Under the pieces are notes generated by a model. It was not told the DNA's origin, searched no databases, and saw only the letters and a list, made by a program, of their open reading frames with translations. Below, in pieces: positions 1 through 10,603 of a DNA stretch of 64,000 bases. How positions within the stretch are numbered: the first letter of the stretch is position 1; each line of letters opens with the position of its first letter. The position numbers and the translations under genes were made by a program. This DNA comes from Lepiota brunneoincarnata (lineage: Eukaryota > Basidiomycota > Agaricomycetes > Agaricales > Agaricaceae): assembly GCA_023014365.1 (NCBI GenBank), contig JAEBUN010000065.1:1-64000 (forward strand), written 5' to 3'.

Positions 1-498
1 AAACGGTTCAGTGAGCCGCGGAAGCACTGCCTGTACTTCCATAAGAGCACTCTTCACCTTAGGCCGAAGCACAGGGGTGAGAGACAAAATGGATCGTGGG
101 TGCTCCGGAGAACTCCCCCTAAACTCGTGGCCTAGCAAGGGCCAAAGCGGATAATTAGCCGCAAGAGTGGCAACCCAGAATATCGTTCAGGAGGCCAGCT
201 TCTTAAAATGCAGCCGGAAGGGCAGAAGGCCCGCCAGGGCCTCTGCCCCTCCGGCTGGGGATGTGCGGAACGCACCTATAATCCAGTTAGCAGCTCGCCG
301 CTGCATGGAGTTGAACATCTTGAGGATCCCCTTATTGCGGAAACCCTCGTGATACCACATATGGAACCCATACGTGGCAATAGGCACCATGCAGGACCAG
401 TAGAGGAGGCGCTTCTGGTCAGGAAGCAACCCCCGGGTTGAATTACCAAGCATCCCCATCGCACCAACCATGGAGAAAGCCTTGGTAGAATAGTAGCG
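1..498 (-). mobile_element. LINE family A, copy A-1, downstream part (broken)
   Basis: This is the left piece of a minus-strand non-LTR retrotransposon copy. The translation covers the region after the reverse transcriptase catalytic core (GMLGNS, LLPDQKRLLYWSC, VPIATYGFHMWYHEG), the segment joining RT to RNase H in fungal LINEs. The copy is cut at 499-513 by insertion of LINE B-1 and resumes at 2701, where the same reading (ALTFHEHV) continues. The left end runs out of the window before RNase H. Stops and frameshifts make it non-functional. Confidence 0.85.
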
Positions 499-513
499 GA
501 CATGCTCATGGAA
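499..513. repeat. Target-site duplication of LINE B-1, left copy
   Basis: The 15-mer GACATGCTCATGGAA lies here and again at 2686-2700 immediately after the poly(A) tail. It is the host LINE A sequence duplicated on insertion of B-1. Confidence 0.95.
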
Positions 514-2322
514 ACCATCGTAGCGCAGGCCTGGGACCTGGACGCTAATTGCGTCCTGCTCTGCAGATCTTACGAGGTTGTCCATGACACCTTCACCCGG
601 TTCGCACTAGTCGTGGAGCACGACAAGTCTGAGCTTTTCCATTTCTCACGAGATCGTTCCGGTGAGAACCCCCCGGTGGACTTGGGGTTTCCCCCGTTCA
701 CCGACGCTACCCCTCTTCAGCCCAAAACCTATTGGAGGTATTTGGGCTTCTATTTCGATCGTGCCCTTACGTTTAAGGAGCATGTTTGCTTCTACTCTAC
801 TAAGGCTATCTCCACAGTCAAGGCCATGGGGATGCTTGGTAATTCTGTCCAGGGGCTTCTGCCAGACCAGAAGCGCCTTCTGTATCGGTCGTGCGTGGTT
901 CCTATTGCCACGTACGGCTTTTGCTTGTGGTATTACCAGGGCGCCAGGTGTAAGGGCGCCTTGGACCACCTCCGCCGGATGCAGCGTCGGGCTGCACTCT
1001 GGATAACCGGCGCCTTCAGGACGTCGCCCGATGGGGGGGTTGGGGCCATTGCGGGCCTGATCCCCATTCATCTTCATCTCCAGAAGCTGCATGACCGTGC
1101 CAAGTTGCGGTACACCACGCTTGCTCCAGGCCACCCCGTTCGTGCCCTCCTTGGCTGGGGCTACAGCGGTGATCTCCGGTCTCACGTCTGGTCCATAGCC
1201 AGGCTCCCCCCCCGCGAGTTGATCAAGGTGAGGGGGCCTGTCGTCGACGCTAACCAGCGTCTTGCTGCCCTTGCTGGGCCCTTCGACGCTGTTGCACCGG
1301 AGGCCTGGCCAGGGCACCGTCTCTTGGATGTGTACCCGGGCAGGGTCCACTTCCACTCGTACGACCGGGGGGGGGAGGATGCCCTTACGGCCCACATCGC
1401 GGCTCTCGACCAGGTTCTGGCCCGGGCACAGGCTGATCCGGAGGTTCTGGTGGCGGCGACGGACGTGAGTCTGCCGCCCCGCCGGGTCCACCAGGCAGTT
1501 TTGGCCGCTCAGATTTTCCGGGGGCTGGACTGCGTACACACGGTCCGGCTCCCGGGGGGGAAGGTTACGGCTCCCGAGGCCGAGCTCTTTGCCATCCGGC
1601 TGGCAGTGTCCAAGGCAGTTTCTGTCAGGGGCGCCGCCAGTCTCATCTTGTTCACCGACTTGATGGCCTCGGCCAGACGGGCGGTGGACCCGTCGGTGCA
1701 CTCCGCTCAGGGTCATTCCTTGACGGTCTGTCGCCTTCTCGCCGAGTGGTTTGCCAGGGGTCCGGCCCGCTCAGTCCACTTCTGGGAGGTCCCTTCGCAT
1801 GCAAAGTGGCCTTTCCACACTCAGGTGCACGACTTCGCTCGGTCGTTGCCTCCCGTTGGGGTAGGGGCTCGTCCCCAGGCCTCGCTTGACTACCTCTGCA
1901 AGGAGGAAGTACGGTCGTGTCAGGACCGCTGGATCGATTTGTTCCAGGATCCTGACCATCGCGGGCATGGTTTCCTCCAGCTCGCCAGGGACGACGACCG
2001 TCCCCTGCGGCCCACGTATCTCCACGGGGGGGCCTGGATCCCGCACGCTCACTCGGTGTCTGTAATGGCCCGGATAACGCACGCCATTCTTAATCACGCG
2101 CCGATAGGGGGCTATCGGAGGCGCTTTTTCCCACAGGAAGACTATTCCTGTCGCTGCAGGTTTCGGGAGGAAACTCGTGAGCACGTGTTCCAGAACTGCC
2201 CTAGGCACTCCATGGCGGGGGTCCCGGCTACGGTCGAGGCTCTCATTGCTTTCCTCGAGGCGTCCCCGACCACGTTCGCGTTCGCTGAGAGGGCCGGGCC
2301 CCCCCCAGGGGGTATTGGCTAG
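514..2322 (+). CDS. LINE B ORF2 C-terminal part: RT tail, RNase H, zinc finger (5'-truncated)
   Basis: About 600 codons are open without a stop; the frame enters from flanking LINE A sequence, so the true N-terminus is missing. In order: RT thumb/connection (WRYLGFYFDRALTFKEH, LLPDQKRLLYRSC), then an RNase H fold starting near ATDVSLPP, with the acidic residue in APEAELFAIR, the FTD motif (LILFTDLM) and a late D/H region, then a C-terminal CCHC-like cluster (CRCRFREE...HVFQNC) typical of fungal I/Tad-type LINEs. RNase H would degrade the RNA template during target-primed reverse transcription. It cannot be autonomous because the endonuclease and most of RT are gone. Confidence 0.9.
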   Translation, partial: TIVAQAWDLDANCVLLCRSYEVVHDTFTRFALVVEHDKSELFHFSRDRSGENPPVDLGFPPFTDATPLQPKTYWRYLGFYFDRALTFKEHVCFYSTKAISTVKAMGMLGNSVQGLLPDQKRLLYRSCVVPIATYGFCLWYYQGARCKGALDHLRRMQRRAALWITGAFRTSPDGGVGAIAGLIPIHLHLQKLHDRAKLRYTTLAPGHPVRALLGWGYSGDLRSHVWSIARLPPRELIKVRGPVVDANQRLAALAGPFDAVAPEAWPGHRLLDVYPGRVHFHSYDRGGEDALTAHIAALDQVLARAQADPEVLVAATDVSLPPRRVHQAVLAAQIFRGLDCVHTVRLPGGKVTAPEAELFAIRLAVSKAVSVRGAASLILFTDLMASARRAVDPSVHSAQGHSLTVCRLLAEWFARGPARSVHFWEVPSHAKWPFHTQVHDFARSLPPVGVGARPQASLDYLCKEEVRSCQDRWIDLFQDPDHRGHGFLQLARDDDRPLRPTYLHGGAWIPHAHSVSVMARITHAILNHAPIGGYRRRFFPQEDYSCRCRFREETREHVFQNCPRHSMAGVPATVEALIAFLEASPTTFAFAERAGPPPGGIG

Positions 2323-2393
2323 TGGCTCTGCCCGGCACCTGGTTGGGTCCGGGCCGGGGCATTGGTTATTCCCCTGCTGCCTCCGGGCGGCGT

Positions 2394-2450
2394 GTAGGGA
2401 TTTGCGTAGGAATTGACCCCTAACCCCCGATAAGGGGGGGGACCTTGTCT
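2394..2450 (+). promoter_or_regulatory. LINE 3'-UTR conserved stem
   Basis: After the ORF comes GTAGGGATTT..GAATTGACCCCTAA followed by a C-run pairing with a G-run. The same block sits in the 3' UTR of family A at 5808-5856, in a weaker second copy at 5728-5775, and reverse-complemented at 7858-7915. Conservation between two families that otherwise differ suggests an RNA element recognised by the element's RT; that role is inferred. Confidence 0.55.
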
Positions 2451-2700
2451 CGGCTTTGTTCCCGCGCCGCACGCTGGGCGGCAGCTGTCTTCCCGCCTCC
2501 ATTCGTTCGGGGCGGCTTCGTCCTGGGCATGGGGAAATACATGCCCGCATCCGCGGTTACGCGTTGTATGTACAGATACCCTGTAGCTTACGGCTCGGGT
2601 TGTACCATAGTTAGTAGCTGCACATGGCCTCCCTACGCGGCCCGCGTTATAAATTGGAGATTTAAAAAAAAAAAAAAAAAAAAAAGACATGCTCATGGAA

Positions 2701-3194
2701 GGTGAGAGCACAGTTGAAATAGAAACCCAAGTACTGCCAAAACAGCTTAGGCCTCAAAGGGGTATCTCCCATGTACGGATGGAAGCCCAAGTCAATAGGC
2801 GGGTTGGCGTCCCTCGGGTTGTGAGAGACGTGAAAGACCTCAGACTTGGTATGCTCAAGTGTGAGGCCGAAGGAGTCAAAGAGCCCATGCACGCAGTGAT
2901 AAGCTGCCTGCAAGGCAGTTACATTGTCCTCCCAAGTTTTGGTCTGGACTATAAGGATCCCATTATTAACATATGAGAGTATGTCAACACTGAGGCCAGG
3001 GGTCCTCTGGTAATAGAGATACACCAGGGGGGCCAAATACAAGGCCAACAAGACTGGGGACAGAGCTGAGCCCTGCCCACGCCCATATCCGCCTGCTTAG
3101 GGTCTGACCGGAAGGAGTTCCACAAGTAAGTGGTAGACCTCCTGACCAAGTAGGAGCCGAAGAATTGCACCAACTCTGGTGCAAAACCCAACCG
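2701..3194 (-). mobile_element. LINE family A, copy A-1, RT part (broken)
   Basis: Right piece of copy A-1. Minus-strand translations give GFAPELVQFFGSYLV, then across a frameshift LYLAPLVYLYYQR, a degenerate catalytic box LSYVNNG (consensus YVNDG) and LTLEHTKSEVFH. It ends abruptly at about 3194, where plus-strand copy A-2 starts head to head with no spacer. Confidence 0.85.
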
Positions 3195-6096
3195 TGCTCA
3201 CCAATACCTGCCTGAAAGCAGGACACTGGCCGGATTATTTCAAGGAGTCTAACTTGGTGATCATACCTAAGCTGGGCAAGCCTTCATACTTTACGCCCAA
3301 GGCCTTTAGGCCAATTGTGCTGCTAAACACACTAGGCAAGCTTGTGGAGAAGATGATCTCCAACTGCCTCCAATTTGACTGTGTCAAGTGGGGGGTGTTT
3401 CATCCCAACCAGGTTGGCGGTATTTGCCAGAAGTCCACTGAGGATGCCAGGTTGATCCTCACCCATCTCGTTCATGTGGGATGGGCCCCGGGGCTATGGA
3501 CAAGTGTTGTTGCTTTCGACATTGCTCAGTTCTTTCCTTCGCTGAACCATGAGATGATTCTAGCAGTGCTTTCACAGTCAGGGTTCACTGCTGGAGTTGG
3601 TGCAATTCTTTGGCTCCTACCTGGTTGGGAGGTCTACCACTTACCTGTGGAATTCCTTCCAGTCAGGACCTCAGGCAGGCAGATGTGGGTGTGGGGCAGG
3701 GCTTGGCTCTGTCTCCTGGTCTTGTCAGTCCTTGTATCTAGCCCTATTGGTGTATTTGTATTACCAAAGGACCTCCGGCCTCGATGTTGACATGCTCTCG
3801 TATGTCAATGATGGGATCCCTTATAGTTCAGACCAAGAATTGAGAGGACAACGTCTCTGCCCTGCAGGCAGGCCTACCTACTGCGTGCATGGGCTCTTCA
3901 ATTCCTTTGGCCTCATGCTTGAGCACACCAAGTCTGAGGTCTTTCACTTCTCTCAAAACCCGAGGGATGCCAACCTGCCCATTTAACTGGACTTCCATCC
4001 ATACACGGGGTATACCCCTTTGAGACTGAAGCCGTTCTGGCAGCACTTGGGTTTCTATTTCGACCATGCTCTTACCTTCCACAAGCATGTGCGTTACTAT
4101 TCTACCAAGGCGTTCTCCACAGTTGGTGCGATGGGGATGCTTGGTAATTCAACCCAGGGGCTACTTCCTGACCAGAAGCACTTCTCTTACTAGTCCTGCA
4201 TGGTTCCTATAGCCACATATGGATTCCGCATGTGGTATTATGAGAGTTTCCATAACAAGGGAATCCTCAAGATGTTCAACTCCATGCAGTGGCGAGCCGC
4301 TAATTGGATCATCGGTACATTCCTGCACATCCCCCCCTGGGGGGGCAGAGGCCCTTGCAGGCCTTCTGCCCTTCTGGTTGCATCTCAAGAAGCTGGCTTC
4401 CCAAATGATATTCCGTGTTGCCATGCTTGCAGCAAATCATCCACTTCAGCCCTTGCTGGGCCACAAGTTCAGGAGGAGCACTCTGGCGCACCTCCGCTCT
4501 ATTTTGTCTCTCACCCTGGGACTTCAGCCCAAGGTGAAGAGTGCCCTCATGGAAGTGCAAGATGTGCTTCTACAGCTTACTGAGCCGTTCAGCCCTGTTT
4601 GCGGACAAGAACAGGCCAGGTCTCCGACTCTTGGACCGCTTTTCAGAGTGGATCAAGTTTATGCTCTACACTGTTGATCCGGAAGGGGGATTCGAAGCAA
4701 CGGCATCTCGACAGTTTGCATGCCTCCATTTGGAGGGTGCAGGACTGACCCAGTCATCTGCTTGCATAGCGGCTAGGTGCACACCGGCTGCTGTGTGGGA
4801 GACTGCAGGCTGTCTCAGGTGGCTTGCGTGTTTGCAGGCAGGCGCTTGGTCAGGCAGGCCAGGCAGGCTGCGAGGAGGGTTCTGCTCACTGATGCGGAGC
4901 TCTACTCTATCTGGTTGGGAGTAGGTATGGTCTTGGATCTTGCTGAAACTGACCACATCTTTATATACACCAGCTCCGTAGGCTCCACCTGCAGACCTGT
5001 TGATCCTTCTGTGCATGCAGGCCAGGCTCACTCTCTGGAGGTGTGCTGATCTCTGGATTGCTGGTTGTCTGCCAAGGCCCAGCAGACTGTCACTTTCTGG
5101 CAGGTGCCCTCAGGCTCTGTTACAGAACTTCACTCCAATGCTGTTGCGATGGCGAAGGAGCTTCACGTCTCACTGGTGTCCACCCAGCGACTACCATCGA
5201 TTCCCTTTGTGCTAAGATCACAAGGGGATGCATCGACAAGTGGGTGAACATGTTTTCGCTTGCCCTTGTATTGAGGCAGGAACTTCCTCCCTCTATTGGA
5301 CTCCTTCAGGAAGCCTCTCCAACCCTCATACCTCTCCGGCGGTACCTGGCTCTGAGAAATCGGTCCCTGAATGTCTGTCACTGGCACAGCGTGGGCAGTC
5401 CACACTATACTTGGTCATGCCCCTATAGGGGAGTACCGCTGCCAGATTCCACCCCCAGGAGGATCACTCCTGTCCTTGTGGGTTGCAGCTTGAAACCCGT
5501 ACTCACATTCTCACCTCCTGTCCTGGAGTACATGTGGTGTGGCGGCTTACCCTGTGACCTCAATGCCCTTCTGGACTTTCTGGAACTGCAATCCTTCCAT
5601 GTTTGCATTCCTATCCCTGGCTCCAAGGGGTGGGATAACTGGGGAGGGCCTTTGGGTTATTCCCCCCTTGCGGGCTTCGGCCTCGAGGAGCTGATGGTTA
5701 TTTGCCCCCTGCCCTTTGGGCAGGGTGTAGTGATTTATGGAGAATTGACTCCTAATGCCCCCAGGGGTGGAGACCTGAAGCTCTTAGAGCCTTAGCCTGC
5801 AAGGTGCAGGGATTTACAGGGAATTAACCCCTAACCCCCTTTGGGGGGGGGACTTGTTGGTCCCTATCCACCCCTTGTCTGTCGCGCCCTAGTTTCCAGT
5901 TGGGGTAGTGAGCTCTTCACCCACAGTGCACTTCTTTATAGAGTGTGGCCTTTCGAGTCAGTGGGACTCTCTTCCCTACCTTTACTGGTAGTTATACCAT
6001 GTATTAGTTGCTTTGTACATAGCTAGTGCACGTGGACTGCGTTTGAGCACCTATGTTATAAATTGTTGATTTTTTTTAAAAAAAAAAAAAAAAAAA
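3195..6096 (+). mobile_element. LINE family A, copy A-2, 5'-truncated pseudocopy with poly(A)
   Basis: Plus-strand family A copy starting in RT at LTNTCLKAGHWPDYFKESN. RT blocks follow (VVAFDIAQFFPSLNHEM, a catalytic box SYVNDG near 3799, HTKSEVFHFS), then the connection region (4200-4470), an RNase H remnant (LLTDAELYSIWLG at 4881-4920, DPSVHAGQAHSLEVC ending at a stop near 5046) and a degenerate zinc-finger end. Frames are broken by frameshifts and stops (for example at 4192). The 3' UTR ends ATAAATTGTTGATTT and a 19-nt poly(A) (6078-6096). CpG is nearly absent. Confidence 0.9.
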
Positions 6097-7620
6097 GACC
6101 AGCAATGCCCCTAACAGTAACTGCCTTGGACACCACCAGCCTGATGGCGAAAAGCTTGGCCTCGGGAGCTGTGACCTTCCTCCCCGGAAGCCGGACCGCA
6201 TGGACGCAGTCTAGCCCCTGGAAAACCTGGGCGGCCACAACTACCTGGTGGACCTGGCAGGGTGGCAGACTTCGCGTCCGTCACCACCACCAGAACCCCC
6301 TGGATCAGTCTGCACCTGGGCGAGAACCCGGTCGAGAGCTGCGATGTGGGCCGTAAGGGCTGTCCTCTGCCCCTCAGTCGTAAGAGTGGAAATGAACCCT
6401 CCCCAGGTACACATCCAAGAGATGGTGCCCTGGCCAAGCCTCCGGTGCAACAGCAGTCGAAGGACCCAGTGAGGGTGGCAAGATGCTGGTTAGCATCGAC
6501 AACAAGCCTCTTCACCTTGATCAACTTGCAGGGAGGGAGCCTGGCTATAGACCAGACATGGGACCAGAGATCTCCACTGTAGCTCCAGCTGAGGAGGACA
6601 CGAATGGGGTGGCTTGGTGCAAGTGTGGTATACTGCAACTTGGCACAATCACGAAGCTTTCAGAAATGAAGATGAATGGGGATCAGGCCTGCAATGGCCC
6701 CAACCCCCCCTATCAGGTGACGCCCTGAAGGCGCTGGTGATCCAAAGTGCAGCCCAACGCTGCATCCGGCGGAGGTGATCCAAAGCGCCCTTACACCTGG
6801 TACCCCAGTAATACCACAAGCAGAAGCCGTACGTGGCAATAGGAAACATGCACGACCAATAAAGAAGGCACTTCTGATCTGGCAGAAGCCCCTGGACGGA
6901 GTTACCAAGCATTCCTATAGCCTTGACCATGGAAATAGCCTTGGTAGAGTAGAACCAAACATGCTCCTTAAACGTGAGGGCATGATTAAAATAGAAACCC
7001 AAATACCTCCAATAGATCTTGGGCTGAAGGGGGGTAGTGCCAGTGAACAGGGGAAACCCCAAGTCCACCGGGGGATTCTTACTGGACCGATCCCGTGAGA
7101 AATGGAAGAGTTCAGACTTGTCGTGCTCCACAACCAGTGCAAATTGAGTGAAGGTGTCATGGACAACCTTGTAAGATCTGCGGAGCAGAACGCAGTTAGC
7201 ATCCAGGTCCCAGGCCTGCGCCACGATGGTGCCATCATTGACATAGGGCAGGAGTGAGAGGCCCAGCTGAGGAAGCCTCCGCTCGATAATGTACATGGTA
7301 GGGAGCCAAGTAGAGGCCGGACAGGACGGATGAGAGAGCAGACCCCTGGCCCACCCCCACCTCCGCCCGGAACAGTTCAGACAGGAAGAAATTCCAGGCA
7401 TAGTTGGTGAACCTCCCTGTGAGATAAGAATCAAAGAACCGGCTCACACAAGGGGAGAATCCCTGCCAAGCCAGAACCGTGAGAAGCATCCCATGGTTCA
7501 GGGATGGGAAGAACTGTGTGATGTCAAAGGCGAGAACACTTGTCTTCAACCCGCGGGCCCACCCGGCACAGACAAGGTGCACTGAGGTAGGCACCAGCAT
7601 CTTTGGTGGACCACTGAATC
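6097..7620 (-). mobile_element. LINE family B, copy B-2, internal fragment
   Basis: Minus-strand family B fragment trapped between the poly(A) ends of A-2 and A-3. Reading leftward: RT palm (SVLAFDITQFFPSLNHGM, VGVGQGSALS), catalytic box LPYVNDG near 7232, RT tail (YWRYLGFYFNHALTFKEH), connection region, and the start of RNase H (PEAKLFAIRL near 6140). Compared with B-1 it has frameshifts and loss of CpG. Both ends are cut by neighbouring insertions, so element termini are absent. Confidence 0.88.
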
Positions 7621-10603
7621 TTTTTTTTTTTTTTTTTTTTTGAAATCAACAATTTATAACACTGGTGCTTGAACGCAGTCTGTGTGCACTAGCTACGTAC
7701 AAAGCAACTAATACATGGTATAACTACCAGTAAAGGTAGGAAAGAGAGTCCCACTGACTCGAAAGGCTACTACTCCATAAAGAAGTGCATGTGGGTGAAG
7801 AGCTCGCTGCCCTGATGAAAACTGGGGCGTGACAGATGAGGGGTGGATAGGGCCAACAGGTCCCCCCCCCCTAGGGGGGCTAGAAGTCAATTCTCCGTAA
7901 ATCCCTACACCCCTGCAGACTAAGGCTCTAAGAGCTTCAGGTAGATTGTCACACCCTGCCCATGGGCAGGGGGCAAATAACCGTTGGCTCCTCGAGGCTG
8001 AAGCCCACAAGGGAGGAATAACCCAAAGGCCCTCCCCAGTTATCTAACCCCTTGAGGTCGGGATAGGAACACAAACGCAGTAGGGTTGCATTCCAGAAAG
8101 CCTAGAAGGGCATTGAGGTCACGGGGTAAACCGCCACGCTGTGTGTACTCCAGACAGGAGGTGAGAATGTAGGTGTGGGTTTCAAGCTGCAGCCCACAAG
8201 GATAGGAGTGATCCTCCTGGGGGTGGAATCTAACGTGGTACTCTCCTATAGGGGCATGACCAAGGATAGTGTGGACTGCCCGCGCTGTACCAGCAACAGA
8301 CATCCAAGGACTGATTTCTCGGAGCCAAGTACCGCCGGAGAGGTATGAGGGTTGGAGAGGCTTCCTGAAGAAGTCCAATAGAGGGAGGAAGTTCCTGCCT
8401 CGATATAAGGGCAAGCAAAACATATTCACCCACTTGTCAATGCACTCCCTCATGACCTCGGCACGAAGGGAGTCAATAGTGGTTGTCGGGCAGACACCCA
8501 GCGAGATGCAAAGCTCCTTCACCATTGCAACAGCGTTGGAGTGAAGCTCTGCAACAGAGCCCAAAGACACCTGCCAGAAGGTGACGGTCCACTGGGCCTT
8601 GGCAGACAACCAGCAATCCAGAGACCAGCAGACCTCCAGGGAATGAGCCTGGCTGGCATGCACAGAAGGATCAACAGCTCTGCGGGCAGAGCCCCCAGAG
8701 CTGGTGTATATAAAGATGTGATTAGTTTCAGCACAATCCAGGACCATGCCTACTCCCAATCAGATGGGGTGGAGCTCCACATCAGTGAGCAGAACTCTCC
8801 CTGCGGCCTGCCTGGCCTGCTTGACCAAGCACCTGCCTGCAAACATGCAAGCCACCGAAATGGCCTGCAGCCTCCTGCACAGCAGCTGGTGGGCACCAGC
8901 TGCTATGCAAGTAGACAATGGGTCAGCCTGCGCCCTCCGGATGGAGGCGTGCAATCTGTCAAGATGCTGTTGCTTCAAATCCCCCTCCAGATCAACGGTG
9001 TAAAGCATAAACTTGATCCACTCTGAAAAGCAGTCCAAAAGTCAGAGACCTGGCCTGTTCACGTCCGCGAACAGGCTGAATGGCTCAGTAAGCTGCAGAA
9101 GTACACTCTGTACCTCCATGAGAGCACTCTTCACCTTGGGCTGAAGCACTGGGGTGAGAGAAGAAATAGAGCAAGGGTGCACTGGAGTGCTCCCCCTGAA
9201 TTCATGGCTCAGCAAGGGTTGAAGCAGATAGTTTGCTGCAAGTGTGGCAACCCAGAATGTCGTTTGGGAGGCCAGCTTCTTGAGGTGCAACCGGAAAGGG
9301 CAGAAGGCCCACAAGGGCCTCTGCCCTCCCAGAGGGGGACAGTGTGGAACACACCTGATGATCCAATTGGCAGCTCGCCAGCTGCATGGAGTTGAACATC
9401 TTGAGGATTCCCTTGTTATGGAAACCCTTGTGATACTACATACAGAATCCATACTGTGGCTATAGGAACCACGCAGGACTGGTAGAGGAGGTGCTTCTGG
9501 TCAGGGAGCAGCCCCCAGGGTTGAATTACCAAGCATCTCCATCACTCTAACTGTGGAGAATGCCTTGGTAGAATAGTAATGCACATGCTTGTGGAAGGTG
9601 AGAGCACGGTCGAAATAGAAACCCAAGTACTGCCAAAACTGGCTTAGGCCTCAAAGAGGTATCCCCCTGTGTACGGATGGAAGCCCAAGTCAATGGGCGG
9701 GTTGGTGTCCCTTGGGTTGTGAGAGAAGTAAAAGACCTCAGACTTGGTATGCTCAAGTGTGAGGCCTGAAGGAGTCAAAGAGCCCATACATGCAGCGATA
9801 AGCTGCCTGCAAGGCAGTTACATTGTCCTCCCAAGTTTTGGTCTGGACTATAAGGGTCCTATTGTCAACATACAAGAGCATGTCAACGCCGAGGCTGGGG
9901 GTCCTCTGGTAATAGAGATACACCAGAGGGGCCAAATACAAGGCCGACAAGACCGGGGACAGAGCCAAGCCTTGCCCCACACCCACATCTGCCTGCCTAG
10001 GGTCTGACCAGAAGGAGTTCCACAAGTAAGTGGTAGACCTCCTGACCAAGTAGGAGCTGAAGAATTGCACCAACTCTGGTGCGAAACCCGACCATGACAA
10101 TACCACCAAAATCATGTCATGATTCAGCAAAGGAAGAACTAAGCAATGTCAAAAGCAACAACGCTCGTCCGCAGCCCCTGAGCCCAACCCACACTGAACG
10201 AGATGGATGAGGATCAACCTGGCGTCCTCAGTGGACTTCTGGCGGATACCGCCAACCTGGTTGGGATGAAAAACCCCCTATTTGACACAATCAAACTGGA
10301 GGACAATTGGAGATCATTTTCTCCACAAGCTTACCCAGCGTGTTTAACAACATGATCAGCTGAAAGGCCTTGGGTGTAGAGTAAGAGGGCTTCCCCAGCT
10401 TAGGTATGACCTACTAAGTTAGACTCCTTGAAATACTCCAGCCAATGCCCTGCTGTCAGGCAGGCATTGGTGAGATCGACAAACATGTGGCAGGACGCTC
10501 AATCCACCACAATGTCTTTTAGGTATGACCATGTAACGTGATCAGGCCCAGGGGCAGACCTCTTCATGCAAGAACATAAAGCATCCTCAAGCTCCAAGGT
10601 CGA
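7621..10603 (-). mobile_element. LINE family A, copy A-3, with poly(A), 5'-truncated
   Basis: Minus-strand copy with a 21-nt poly(T) at 7621-7641 (its poly(A)). Going rightward (upstream): 3' UTR with the conserved stem, zinc-finger and RNase H region 8040-8759 (LETHTYILTSC, DPSVHASQAHSLEVC), connection 9040-9450, RT 9750-10130 (FAPELVQFFSSYLVRRST, VGVGQGLALSPVLSALYLAPL, LLYVDNRTLIVQTK), and RT N-terminal debris to 10603. Multiple stops and frameshifts. The RNase H/zinc part is open for about 240 codons, making this the best preserved A-family C-terminus. Confidence 0.9.

Larger units (their letters stand above)
514..2685 (+). mobile_element. LINE family B, copy B-1, 5'-truncated, young
   Basis: Non-LTR retrotransposon truncated at its 5' end within RT, just after the YVND catalytic box as judged from copy B-2 (YVNDGTIVAQAWDLDAN). 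It ends in a 22-nt poly(A) at 2664-2685 and is flanked by a perfect 15-bp target duplication. It keeps many CpG dinucleotides and an open frame, unlike the surrounding decayed copies, so it is the youngest LINE here. It was inserted into minus-strand copy A-1. Confidence 0.95.

Noticed and set aside
1..3194. A-1 and A-2 as one 5'-inverted (twin-primed) LINE
   Set aside because: Twin priming gives adjoining, non-overlapping arms; here both arms contain the same RT-to-connection region, so they are separate copies.
4666..5795. Independent genes in both strands of LINE A-2
   Set aside because: They correspond to frameshifted RNase H and zinc-finger parts of ORF2 or their mirror frames.
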